Assembly: GCA_030762895.1 (NCBI GenBank)
Contig: CM061070.1
Location: 106,045,054-106,109,053 of the forward strand
DNA: 64,000 nucleotides
Direction: 5' to 3'
Source of the DNA: Sophora flavescens
Taxonomy: Eukaryota > Streptophyta > Magnoliopsida > Fabales > Fabaceae
Shown: positions 11,898 to 23,381 of the stretch, piece by piece
How the letters are laid out: each line of letters opens with the position of its first letter
Numbering within the stretch: the stretch's first letter is position 1
Notes under the pieces: generated by a model
Told to the model about the DNA's origin: nothing
The model's database searches: none
The model's input: the letters and a program-made list of their open reading frames with translations, nothing else
Position numbers and translations under genes: made by a program

Positions 11898-12087
11898 TAG
11901 ATAGGTTGGCGAGCGTCGGATTGTAACAAACTGGTCCCACTATCTCGATCAAGGAAAGTGTACACTTCAGTAGGAGACTTGTCGGCCTTCTCTCCAAAGA
12001 TGTAGTTACTAGCCAGGGTTGACTTAAGCCCCGTCCAAAGCTTAGCCGCATGTAAAAGAACTTTCTTCTTCAAAGTTACAGTATTTG
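11898..12087 (-). pseudogene. CACTA exon interrupted by the Ogre insertion
   Basis: Minus-strand residues TVTLKKKVLLHAAKLW and KSTLASNYIFGEKADKSPTE continue a frame that begins on the far side of the Ogre element at about 29215 (VHFDMPN). The pattern 'FD.P....kkkv...a...W..fKs.L' is a standard CACTA protein segment. The Ogre element split this exon between the Asn and Thr codons, with the CAAAT (minus) target duplication on both sides. The exon ends near 11898 without a clear donor. Confidence 0.8.
12083..12087. repeat. Ogre target site duplication, left (ATTTG)
   Basis: ATTTG directly precedes the 5' LTR start. The same five bases follow the 3' LTR at 29196-29200. Confidence 0.95.
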
Positions 12088-14301
12088 TGTGAACACCTAA
12101 TTTTGTCCGGATATTTTTAATTGATGTTTTGAAATAATAATAATAAACAAAAACCAAAGTGATAAATAAAAAAAAAAGTTCCAAATTCAAAAAAAACAAA
12201 CAAACAAACAAACAAGCAAAAAGCTTCAGACTTTTTTATTTTTTATTTTTTATTTTATTTATTCTTTGTCCTTTTCTTCTTTATCCCTTTCCATTAGGGG
12301 AAAATCAGCTTTATATTTTATTTTCCTTTCTTTTGTTTTCTTCCACTTTTTTCCAAAACAAGGGGGGCACTACCCCTGTCATTTCACCAGCCATGCAGAG
12401 TAGTGGGAGCAAAGGCTGATTTGCTCCCCCACCCTTTGCAGTTTTCGTCCTCGCCCCGGAGCAGACCAATATCAATTTTTGGCATCATCTCCCCTTGTTC
12501 GCACTATATATATGCACTGCTGCTACTGTAGCAAGGGGGAAACGAACAGCAAAAAAAAAAAAATTCTCAACCACTCTCAGCTCACTCCCTCAAGATTATC
12601 GTTGCCCTCTTTTCTCCCCACACTCACCCTTCTCTGTTGCAAATTCAAAACAGAGACCACTCTCACCTCACTCCCTCAAAAATTTCGTCACCTTCTTCTC
12701 TCCCCACACTCACCCTTCTCTGTTTCGCACCCATACCACTCTCCTTCCTCACCTCACCTTCCTCCTTCATCTCTCCATAACTCAGACCACCGTGTGCAGA
12801 ACCGCCGCCCTCCACCACGCAAACGCCACCCCTCTGCGAGCCACCACCTCAACCTCCACACGCCCGGGCGCTGCGCCACTCCGCGTCGGTCCCAACCGCC
12901 ACGAATCCTCACCAGACACGTCCCTGCACAGCCGCTGCCTCCGCCACGGGAGTCCCTGCATCGTCCCAGATCTGCTCCGTACGAGCCATCGTCGCCGCCA
13001 TCCACGTCTTCTTCCTCGCCACCATCCTCCGCACTGCCCATCTCTCCACCGAGTCGTCCTCTCTTTCACGTTCACCCGCCTCCTTCTTTGACCCTTGGTA
13101 ACGTTGCAGAAAGTTCTGGGAATAACCTTTCATTTTGTGCTTTTAGTTTATTGTTATGTTATTAAGTAATTTGTTTCTGAGATGGGCCGGGTTCTATTCA
13201 GTTTTGGGTCTTAAGTGTGAAGCATAATCTCACTTTGTTCCAAAAAAAAAATAAAAAAATTAAAAAAATTAAAAAATATAAAATCTTTTTAAGAGTATAT
13301 TTTTAATCATTGTTTTAAATAAAAATCCTGTTAAAAATATTTTGAAATAACAATTATTTTTTTGAGTTCACGCAACAATCTACGATGTTGATGTATGATT
13401 TCTCATCCTCAAGCGTTGTATGAATTGTAAGGGTTCATCGTATAGCTTTGCTATCTTTAACCCTGTGCAAGAGTGAATTCCTTTTTGTATAAAATAATAA
13501 ATGTTTTCAATTTGCTCAATTTAACAAATTTTATTCAATTTTATAAAATAAAATCTTTTGAATCCACGCAACAATCTACGACGTTGATGTATGGACTTGT
13601 TCATCCTCAAGTGTCGCACGAATTGTAAGGGTTTATCGTATAGCACTGCTATCTTGGACTCTATGCAAAAGTAAATTGATTCTGAAATAAAATCCTTTTT
13701 TAAAAAAAAAATACTAAAATCAAAATAAATCAAATCCTTATCAAATATAAAATTAATCAACCAACCAATCAAATCTTTTCTAAAGAACTACGTGGCTTTG
13801 AGTTTCCCATCGCACCCGGGAATACGTAAGAGCAAGATAGATCATCTTGTCAAGCCAAAACTAAATTTTTCTTTTTTTGTGTCTCTTTTTATGTTAAAAT
13901 AATTAATCAAAAAAAATCAAACTTTTCCCTCTTTTAACAATAAATTCAAAAAAATAAAAAATTATTAAAAATTAAAAAATATATAAAAAAAATGTAATTA
14001 AAAAATAAAAAATATAATTCTTTCTCGTAAATAATTTTTGGGGTAAAATAAATATTTAAAAGGCTATTAAAATGTTTTTGCACAATTAACTTAAGGTACC
14101 GTTTTTTAAACGGGCGATGTGGGGTGCTAACACCTTCCCTACTCGTAACCGACTCCCGGACTCATATCTCTCTTTTTTAAAAGATCAGTTTACCTTTAAA
14201 TAATTGGGTTTTCTAAGATTTTCCCAATAAAAATTTTAGTGGCGACTCCTCTGTCTTTTCATATCCCTTTTTCGTGGCTCCCGGACGGGACGATCGCGAC
14301 A
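12088..14301 (+). repeat. Ogre 5' LTR (2214 bp)
   Basis: It begins TGTGAACACC and ends CGCGACA. It is 307 bp longer than the 3' LTR, mainly because 12197-12506 has no counterpart there. The Pro/Ser-rich open frames at 12479-13165 occur in both LTRs and have no domain; I treat them as transcribed leader or chance frames. No TATA box was assigned with confidence. Confidence 0.95.
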
Positions 14302-14303
14302 GC

Positions 14304-14321
14304 TGGCGACTCCACTGGGGA
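14304..14321 (+). promoter_or_regulatory. Primer-binding site
   Basis: TGGCGACTCCACTGGGGA begins two bases after the 5' LTR. This motif is the usual Ogre/Tat site, reported to pair with the 3' end of a tRNA-Arg; the tRNA was not checked here. Confidence 0.85.
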
Positions 14322-14983
14322 CTTTTGAGAGTCAGGCCTATCATAGTTGGTTGTGCATTTTTTTAACAGCTTTGAAAATATTTGTTTTACCCTTTTTATT
14401 TTATTTCTTTTTAGCGTCCCTGACAGTCATTGATTCTCCCGCTCGGATTGCCACCGGTACATGGACTGCCACATTGTGACTTATTGGTCCCTGTGGTGAG
14501 GTTCATGGATTCGGATCCTTATCTTTTAGATGAGGGTAATCCGGGGACCATATGTTTAGGGGTCTAGATCTATCTCGAAAGTCATGCACATAAAATGCTA
14601 TTAGCAGCCTACCAAACTAGGGTCTTGACTTCAGAAATCCCGACTTTAGGATTTGACCTATGTAGGACAAAAGGGAGCGCATTCCATCTTTTTCTGCAAC
14701 ATGAATAATCACATTTATATCTCATGTATCATAACGATTTTTTCTGCACGCATCCCACATGCACCTTAACATGCCACTCATTCATGTATTCTGTTACACT
14801 CATTCTCATTATATTGTATGCTCGTACATGTAGTATTTTAGACCATGCATCATCAATATGTCATTCATTCACGCATCTTGGTACGATCTCATGCATAAGT
14901 AATTTTGCTTTCCAAGTGTTAATAAAATAAAATTTCCTTTGCACAGATAATTTGGTGAGAGATAACACCTTTGATAACAAGAG
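14322..14983 (+). other. Ogre 5' untranslated leader
   Basis: Between the primer site and ORF1 I see no conserved frame. Short repeats of 'cattcatg/catgcat' type occur at 14740-14890. Confidence 0.7.
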
Positions 14984-16988
14984 ATGGAAAAAATCAAACA
15001 CACTAGCAATGCCCCCACCACCAAGAGCTCCAAGGTGATTTTGAACTCATTAGAGAATCTGAAAGAGTTGAGCCAATCTTTGCCACAAGGGCATCGAAAA
15101 AGCTTCGTCAAGAAATATGGAGGGATCTTGGACCTAATTTTCGTACCGGTTGAAGCTACTGCTTTGAGTGCTCTAATTCAGTATTGGAACCCACGTCTCA
15201 GATGTTTTGAGTTGCCAAACATGGACACTACACCCACCATTGAAGAATATGCTTGCCTGTTAAGTTTGCCAATGCAGAAAAATCCCGTTGTGTACTTTCA
15301 CCTGGGGCAATACTTGACCACCGCAAGCATAGCAGGGTTACTAGGGCTTCCTAAAATTGAAGTAAACTTGACCGGGCACTCAAACTCGCGAGGGTTAACC
15401 CGAAAGTTCCTTGAAAATCATTTGAGGAAACTAATGGATCGACAAGACTGGGAAACCTTTGAAAGGATATTGGCACTAGCAATATATGGGTTGGTTCTAT
15501 TTCCATCGGCGCTAGACATGATAGATCAAGCAGCAATGGACGTGTTCTTCACAGTTGAAAGAAAGAAAAACCCCGTGCCGACAGTATTGGCTGAAACACT
15601 TTTAACTCTAGAATTTTGCAGCCGAGCATCCAAAGGGGAAGCTCAGATGTTGTGCACAGTTGCTCTATGTATGGGTCATGACTCACATGTACGCAAAAGG
15701 CTATATCAACCGCCATTCAGATCCACTAAGAGGCTTCCATAACATCCCTACAAGACAGCTTAATGAAGAGGAATGGAAGAGCGAGTTTGACAAGGTAGAA
15801 AGAGACTCTTTTAAGTGGGTATGCCCATGGTACGAAAGTCAACAGGGTCAAGATATCATTTACAGTTGTGGTGATTATCCAAATGTTCCTTTGATGGGCC
15901 CAAGAGGTTGCATATCCTACACACCCGCCATAGCCTTACGACAACTTTGTTGGACGCAAACCGTGCCATGAGAAGAACAACTCGGTGGATGTTGTTTTCG
16001 ATACGAGGATGGTGAGAATACCAAGTTGGTGGCAAAAGAAGTTAGAGATGCATGGAAAAATGTGAGGATGGCGGGGAGATCACAATTGGGCCGACCGATC
16101 CTAATCATTGTCTCAGAGTATGAAGCATGGAGAAAATCAAGGAAAGGTCTTGTCAACATTCCTGCAGAAAACATGAAAGCTGAAGATTACTCCCCTTCGG
16201 TAACTCAAATGGCAGAACAACTAAAAATCCTAGAAGCACAAATGAAGGAAATGGAGCAACAAAAGCAAGATGCCGAGCTGAAAATAGCCGTCGGTCAGAA
16301 GCGTTGTGAGAGGTTAACAAAAGAAAATGAACATTTAAAAGATTTGTGTGCAGACATCTCCGCAACCTCAAAAGTCCCGAAGAATACAGACAAGGTCCCG
16401 TCGAGCGTCATGATAGGGATCCAGAATCTTGAAAGCAAAGTATTGTCCTTGACAACAGAGAGGCATCAACTAAGAAAAGAAAAGCGCCAGTTAGAAGAAG
16501 AAGTCATTAAGCAAGGAGATGTGAGAAAGTCATTGGAAGTGGAAGTCAATCGGCAAAGGGGAGTCAATGCCAACTTACAAAAACAAATTTGTGCACAAGA
16601 CAGGATGATTGATGAGTTGATACAAAAGGTCCAAGAGCTGAATATCCTACTAGTCGATATCAAGAAGCAATGCGATCTAGGGTGGACCTCAGCGAAACAC
16701 TATCATGATCAAAGGGTTCAAGTAATGAACGCCGTGAAGTGGTGGAGAGAAGAGGCCCGAGAGAGAGGGATAGATATTGACATATGGAAAAAAAGATATA
16801 TGAGCATGAATTTGGAGCTAAGCCATTGTATTCCGAATTTTGTCCAAAGCTTTGAGAGGGCAAAAGAACAAATTCGTGCAGACCCTATGCTTCGTCTCCC
16901 GGCTGGGTTGGATGATTTCATGCAAATGTGTGGAGGATTTGCTCGAGGGCTAAAAAGAAAGAGACCTAAGTTATTGACTTTAGGATGA
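14984..16988 (+). pseudogene. Ogre ORF1 protein (broken)
   Basis: The frame opens with ATG at 14984. The N-terminal half has the leader typical of plant retrotransposon ORF1 proteins (LRCFELPNMDTTPTIEEYA, then LAIYGLVLFPS). Such proteins are specific to Ogre-type elements and their function is unknown. The C-terminal third (about 16195-16700) is a long Glu/Lys/Gln-rich coiled coil. Two breaks are visible: a change of frame between about 15660 and 15740, and an in-frame TGA at 15969-15971. After the TGA, the frame continues to a stop at 16988. Intact length would be in the 650-670 residue range. Confidence 0.85.
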
Positions 16989-17588
16989 AAATGTTGAAAC
17001 AATGTTGAGAATTGTGATGTAATCCCGATCTATGTATTGTTTCGAGGAGATTTTAATGAAATATGTCCTTGCCTCCAGAGTTCTATGTATTGGCTTTGAG
17101 GAGTTTTTAATGAAACCAGTTCTTCTTCTATGATTCCTTCGCACTCCAACTCTTGCACTTGATTTGTGACGACACCTATCGTGGAACATGGTCTTCCTTT
17201 AGTATGTTGTCAACTACATCTTTGCCTTATAGGACTCTTCCTTCTGCGCAAAGGGTAGGACGAGGTGTCTCAATTCAGAAATTGCTAGTGTGTTTGAGAC
17301 AACATCTATTGTGGAGAGTTGTTTCTCCCCTAGATTTGTTGTCAACTCCATTCCATCTTATGAGCAAAATGCTCTCTGTGCGGGATGGAGGGACCATCTC
17401 TGTCTGTTATAAGGTGTTAACTCAAAAAAAAAATTATATAATAATAAACTCCAAAGGTGATTTTCTTAAAAGCTTTTCGTTTTTCAAACATTTTGTTCTC
17501 ATTTCTCTTGTGGTTTTAAAACAGTGTGTGGCTTTTCTGAACAATTGCTCGAAGACACCCTTATCGCACTCGGTCACAGACAAGAGCC
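16989..17588 (+). other. Ogre spacer between ORF1 and gag
   Basis: 600 bp with no supported gene. A short direct repeat around 'ctatgtattg.tt.gaggag.tttaatgaaa' occurs at 17027-17062 and 17082-17117. An open frame at 17153-17599 has no recognisable domain. Confidence 0.6.
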
Positions 17589-19652
17589 ATGGCAGATGAA
17601 CTAGAAGAAGTCCAAGAGATCAGGGATGAGGTCAGTCAAATCAAGGATCAGATGGCTAAGATGATGGAGATCCTGCAGGCAATGCAGAAAGAAAAGAACA
17701 CAGAGGAAAACCCTCCAGCCTCGAACGAAGGACATCCGGCCACACCTCTCATCCCGCCCGGTTTTACTCAGATTCCTGTTCAAGGCTTCAACCAACCAAG
17801 GGCCATGATGCCTCTCAACCAAACTCATTTTTCATTTGACCCGAACAATCCCCCATATGGTTTGCCTCGTGGATTTGTACCACCAAAGATTCCCAGATCC
17901 ACAAGATGGCATGCAGAACTCCGAACACATTACTCAGACACAAATTCCCACCAATGCTGTCGAAATACTGCAAACACAAAATGTCAACCCTACAGATGGT
18001 AACACCCCGATAGTGACACCTTCTGTCAATCCAAGGTCCCCACAATACACCCTACATTATGGACCCCAGGGGGCTCAAATAATGCCAAACTTTGGTTCCT
18101 CCTCCATGCCATATTCATTTCCCAATAATATGTACGGAGAAGCTCCAGTGAATCAGTCGGGAGGGGATTCCCAGTCTAAAGAAAAGCTGGAAGTACTAGA
18201 GGAAAGATTGCGGGCCATTGAAGGGGTAAATAGTTATGGTCTTCGGGACGCCTCGAGCTGCATGCGGTGCCAAATGTTGTAATTCCGCCGAAATTTAAGG
18301 TGCCCGATTTTGACAAATATCGGGGAATCACTTGTCCCAAGAACCATTTGACCATGTATGTTAGGAAGATGGCGTCACATGCCCAAGATGATAAACTCTT
18401 GATTCACTTCTTCCAAGACAGTTTGATCGGGGCAGCTTCAAATTGGTATACGCATCTCGAGCGGGCACACATCCGATCCTTCAAAGATCTAGCAGATGCA
18501 TTCCTGAAACAGTACAAGTACAATATTGACATGGCTCCCGACAGGATGCAACTTCAAAATATGTCAAAAAGGGACGTGGAGACTTTCAAAGAATATGCAC
18601 AACGATGGAGGGAACTGGCTGCTCAGGTGGAGCCTCCCTTAGCTGAGAAAGAAATCGTAGCAATGTTCATTGATATACTCCAGTCGCCCTTCTATGACAG
18701 GATGATTGGGAGTGTGTCATCAAATTTTTCTGACATGGTCATCATCGGCGAGAGAATTGAAAGCGGAATGAGGAATGGCAAGATCGCCGAGACTTCAATA
18801 GGGAACGGCCCAAAGAAAACCCCATTTGTGAAAAAGAAGGAGGGAGAGGCACATGCAGTAACCTGTGAACAGAAGAAACCGAACCAATGGAGACCAAACC
18901 AAACACCCGCCTTCCATGCCCAATATGCCCCATATTACCAACCACCTCTGTATCACCAAGCCAACCAGCCATACATCGCTGCCACCTCACAATTTCCAAA
19001 TCCTCAACAGATGGCTCCTTACCGACCATCATACCCTTCTCAACCTCAAACACACCCTACCATGCCACCTCAAATTGTCTAGCCCCTAGGTCCAAACCCA
19101 AACACCGGCCAAACAAGACCACCGTACAACTCGGAAAGAAAACCAGTACATTTCGACCCGATACCCATGACCTACACCGAGCTACTGCGTCAGCTTATAA
19201 GCAAATCTGTGTTGACTCCAATCCCGATGAAACCATTGGGACCTCCTTATCCGAAGTGGTTTGGCCCAAATGCTAAATGTGAGTATCATACGGGGGCAAT
19301 AGGTCATTCCATCGAGAACTGCAGGGCTTTCAAATTTAAGGTACAAGACCTTATTGATGCTAAGTGGTTGAGCTTTCAAAAAGATGCTCCGAATGGGGGA
19401 CAAGGTCCTATGCCAAATCATGGGGGTTCGGGAGTTAACGCCATTGATAGCTTTATGGAGCCTACCCTTAAGAGCCGAGTGGCTGATGTCAGAACTCCCA
19501 TGAGAGTTATTTTAAGGGAGATGCAGAAACATGGATTGGTGCAAACCTCAATTGTTGAAGGGGAGACTCTTGGTGAAGAGATAAGGTGCGACTTCGACGG
19601 GAATATGGGGCATTCATTTGAAGACTGTGCAGAATTTCGACAGGTTGCGTAA
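17589..19652 (+). pseudogene. Ogre gag polyprotein region (broken)
   Basis: ATG at 17589 has good context (gccATGGCA). The first about 30 residues are heptad-like. A Pro/Gln-rich linker follows, then the gag core at 18267-19000 (KVPDFDKYRG, CPKNHLTMYVRKM, NWYTHLE). Two zinc-knuckle-like motifs of the C-x2-H/D-...-GH-x4-C type lie at about 19278-19325 (CEYHTGAIGHSIENC) and 19587-19630 (CDFDGNMGHSFEDC). A frame change near 17890 is reversed near 18255. A TAG interrupts at 19080-19082, with frame 0 continuing beyond it, and a TAA follows at 19650-19652. The gag protein forms the cytoplasmic particle that packages element RNA. Confidence 0.88.
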
Positions 19653-19664
19653 CAGTTAATAGAT

Positions 19665-21404
19665 ATGAAGATCATCCTAATTGGTTGTGAACCGAATGAG
19701 TGTGACATTAACATGGTCGTTGAATCTACGATTTCCCCAATTCCAGTTAAGATAACTCCTTATACTGTTGTGATTAATCCTCAACCGGTTCCTGAGCAAG
19801 TTGCTCCGAGGCCAGTTGTGATACACTATACTGAAAAGGAACCTATGCCAGCTTCTAGTGGGCCAACACCAGTTGTCATCCAAGTCCCAGGTCCTTTCCC
19901 TTATAAGGACACCAAAGCAGTACCATGGAGATATGATGGGCAGGTTCAACAAAGTCCTCCTAATGAGACCACTGTGATTACCAACGTTTCGGGAATTGGT
20001 GGAATGACTAGGAGTGGTCGCATTTATACTCCAGAGGTATTACGAAGGGAGGGAGCAGAAAAGGAAGAAAAAAGTCGCAAGGGGAAAGAGAAGGTGGAAG
20101 GAACACCGGCCGAAAAGAATACCAAAGGGGGTGATAATAAAAAGGAGGTATCCGATGAAGAAGTCGGTGAATTCTTGAAGTTCATCAAGCAGAGCGAATA
20201 CAGGGTGCTGGATCAATTGAATCAAACTCCAGCTCGGATATCTCTCTTGTCTTTGTTGATGAATTCTGAGCCACATAGGAGAGTGCTGATGAAGGTGTTG
20301 AATCAAGCTCATGTCTCTCATGACATCACAATTGATAAGCTTGATAACATCGTGGGTAACATCGTTGTTGACAATTATATCACTTTCACTGATGACGAAA
20401 TTCCAGCTGAAGGAATGGGGCACAACAAGGCGTTACACATCTCGGTGAAGTGTCGAGATCATGTCATGGCTAGGGTTCTCATTGATAATGGTTCTTCTTT
20501 GAATGTAATGCCAAAGTCAACACTGGCAAAGTTGCCTTTCGATGGAACTCATATGAAGCCAAGAACAATGATTGTAAGAGCTTTCGATGGCACCCGAAGG
20601 GAAGTTATGGGAGAAATTGAATTGCCCATTCAGATTGGCCCTTGCACCTTTGAAACACTCTTTCAAGTAATGGACATTACGCCAACTTACAGTTGTCTCT
20701 TGGGATGACCATGGATCCATTCGTCTGGAGCTGTACCTTCCACACTGCACCAGAAAGTGAAGTTCATTGTTGATAGCAAATTGATAATTGTTTCTGGAGA
20801 GGAGGATATGTTAGTGAGTAAGCCATCAACTACCCCTTACATTGAAGCTGCCGAAGAAGCTCTTGAGACCGCTTTCCAATCGCTTGAAATTGCCAATGCC
20901 ACTTATGTCGGGGACAGTACTCCACTCTTGAAACCTCAGTCATCTAAAGCGTCTGTTATGGTGGCTAGGGTTATGCTTGAAGGAGGATACCGACCTGGAA
21001 GCGGTTTGGGGAAGAATAGCCAAGGTGTCACTGACATCCTCATGCTCACCGAGAACAAGGACAGGTTTGGGCTAGGATATAAACCCACCAAGGCCGACAG
21101 GATGAGGGTTATGGAAGAGAAGAAAAGAAAGAGGCTGGCTCGCCTGGAAAATCGTGAACACGAGGCTGAAAGGGTTCCCATCTGTGACATTCGACAGAGC
21201 TTCCGAAGTGTAGGGTTCGCCTTCCTGGACCAAGCAGCAGTTGTTGAAGATGATTATCTCGCCGATCATGGTGTCAATTTGGTGTATCCATGCCCTCCGG
21301 ATACAGAGCTCAACAATTGGGAGGTCATCGAGTTCCCCAGGACCATAGAGTTTTTTCAAAGTAATTCTGTAATGTTTATCCTTTTTCTCTGCCCAAGGCT
21401 TTAG
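19665..21404 (+). pseudogene. Ogre protease and G-patch-like region (broken)
   Basis: The frame continues from gag after its TAA. The aspartic protease core is at about 20470-20710: VLIDNGSSLNVMPKSTL carries the D-N-G-S active-site form usual in this lineage, and the flap side ends TYSCLLG. There, a TGA at 20706-20708 stands where an Arg codon (LLGRPWIH) is expected. Downstream (20757-21404) a Gly-rich segment, ARVMLEGGYRPGSGLGKN with GLGYKP, resembles the G-patch-like stretch seen in Ogre polyproteins. Protease would cleave gag-pol; the role of the G-patch part is unknown. Confidence 0.85.
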
Positions 21405-21601
21405 GATTTTCGTTGTAATGGGCTTACTTGTTTCCATTCCAGTGTGACTTATCAATAAATGCATGCATTCAATATCTTTATGTGCTTATCCCTTTTGTTT
21501 TTTGCTTTCGCTTTTTATTCATCGTTCCTCACCAATAAATACAGTTTCTCATCTTTAACCGTTATTCATTCATCTTTCCCTGATAACTACCCAAAATGCA
21601 G
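21361..21601 (+). other. Candidate Ogre intron between protease and RT
   Basis: Ogre elements carry a spliced intron at this position. A donor-like site lies at 21361 (caaa|gtaatt) and an acceptor-like site ends at 21601 (aaatgcag|atct). The intervening DNA is T-rich and shows no conserved protein. These exact sites leave a 241-base intron, which shifts the downstream frame by one, so either other sites are used or the copy has decayed. Confidence 0.4.
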
Positions 21602-23381
21602 ATCTAAAAGTGACTCCCTTGAAAATGACAGTGTTAATAACTCAGCATACAATTTTGACTATCCTATTGATCATGCTGATGAGGTTGTTGATGATGATGG
21701 GGAAGTTCCTCCTGAACTGTTAAGGTTAGTAGAGCAAGAAGCCAGGGAAATTCGACCCCATGAAGAACCGAGTGAACCAATCAATTTGGGGACCGAAGAT
21801 GATAAAAAAGAGGTCAAGATTGGCCTTTCCCTGAAAGAAAAGGAGCGAAGTAGGTTGATCAAGTTGTTGATGGATTATAAAGATGTTTTCGCATGGTCGT
21901 ACCAAGACATGCCAGGGTTAGACCCCAGTGTAGCAGAACACAAACTGCCATTAAAGCCGGAGTGTCCTCCAGTAAAGCAGAAGCTACGAAGGATGAAAGC
22001 AGAAATGTCTCTAAAGATCAAGGAGGAGGTCAAGAAACAACTGGATGCAGGTTTCCTAGAAGTTGTGAAGTACCCTCAATGGGTTGCTAACATCGTTCCT
22101 GTTCCCAAGAAAGATGGAAAGGTTCGAATGTGTGTTGACTATCGAGATCTTAACAGAGCTAGCCCAAAAGATGACTTTCCTCTGCCTCACATTGATGTTC
22201 TTGTAGACAATACTGCCCAACATGCATTATTCTCTTTCATGGACGGATTCTACGGATACAATCACATCAAGATGGCACCTGAAGATATGGAGAAAACTAC
22301 ATTTGTTACTTTATGGGGAACCTTTTGCTACAAGGTTATGCCCTTTGGCTTGAAAAATGCTGGGGCAACATATCAGCGGGCTATGGTGGCTTTATTCCAT
22401 GACATGATGCATAAGGAGATAGAAGTTTATGTAGATGACATGATCGCCAAGTCCAGATCCGAAGATGACCATGTTGATAATCTGCTGAAACTTTTTGAGC
22501 GTTTAAGAAAGTTTAAGCTCCGACTGAATCCAGCCAAATGCACTTTTGGAGTGAAATCAGGCAAGCTTCTGGGGTTCATTGTTAGTCAAAGAGGAATAGA
22601 GGTTGATCCTGAAAAAGTACGAGCAATCATCGATATGCCAGCACCTCGAACAGAGAAAGAAGTTCGTGGGTTTTTAGGAAGATTGAACTACATTGCCCGG
22701 TTCATCTCCCAACTGACCGCGACGTGTGAACCAATCTTTAAATTGCTACGCAAAAATCAGGCAGTAACATGGAATGAAGATTGTCAAAAAGCCTTCGAGA
22801 AGATCAAACAATACCTACTGGAGCCTCCGGTCTTGGTTCCCCCAGTTCCGGGAAGACCTCTTATCATGTATTTGACTGTGCTAGATGAATCAATGGATTG
22901 TGTACTGGGGCAACACGATGAGTCGGGAAGGAAGGAGCATGCCATCTATTATCTAAGCAAGAAGTTCACCAGTTGTGAAGCCAACTACTCATTGCTGGAA
23001 CGCACTTGCTGTGCTTTGGCTTGGGCGGCCCGCCGTTTGAGACATTACATGTTGTGTTACACTACCTGGTTGGTGTCCAAAATGGATCCGATCAAGTGCA
23101 TCTTTGATAAGCCTTCTTTGACTGGAAGAATTGCTCGCTGGCAAGTCCTGCTATCGGAATACAACATTGTCTATGTCACCCAAAAAGCAGTAAAAGGTAG
23201 TGCTCTCGCAGAGTATCTAGCCAATCAGCCAGTGGAAGATTATGGATCGATGCAATGCGATTTCCCGGATGAAGATATAATGTCTTTGTTTGATCGCGAG
23301 CAATCACTAGAAAAAGAAAAGTGGACTTTGTTATTTGATGGAGCTTCTAATGCATTGGGGCATGGAATCACCGGAAAATGA
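21602..23381 (+). pseudogene. Ogre reverse transcriptase and first RNase H
   Basis: The open frame of the RT part is intact. It shows an acidic leader, then the RT fingers (VPVPKKDGKVRMCVDYRDLN, about 22095-22155), the palm (YGYNHIKMAPEDMEKTTF), PFGLKNAGATYQRAM and the catalytic YVDD at 22428-22439. The connection domain and a Ty3-type RNase H follow (YYLSKKFTSCEANYSLLE). The second RNase H begins at about 23320 (LLFDGASNALGHGI) and is cut by a frameshift just after, giving a TGA at 23379-23381. RT copies element RNA into DNA in the particle. Confidence 0.92.

Noticed and set aside
12479..13165. Long Pro/Ser/His-rich open frames, also at 27360-28054
   Set aside because: They lie inside both Ogre LTRs, overlap in several frames and strands, and show no domain. 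They reflect CT-rich LTR composition.
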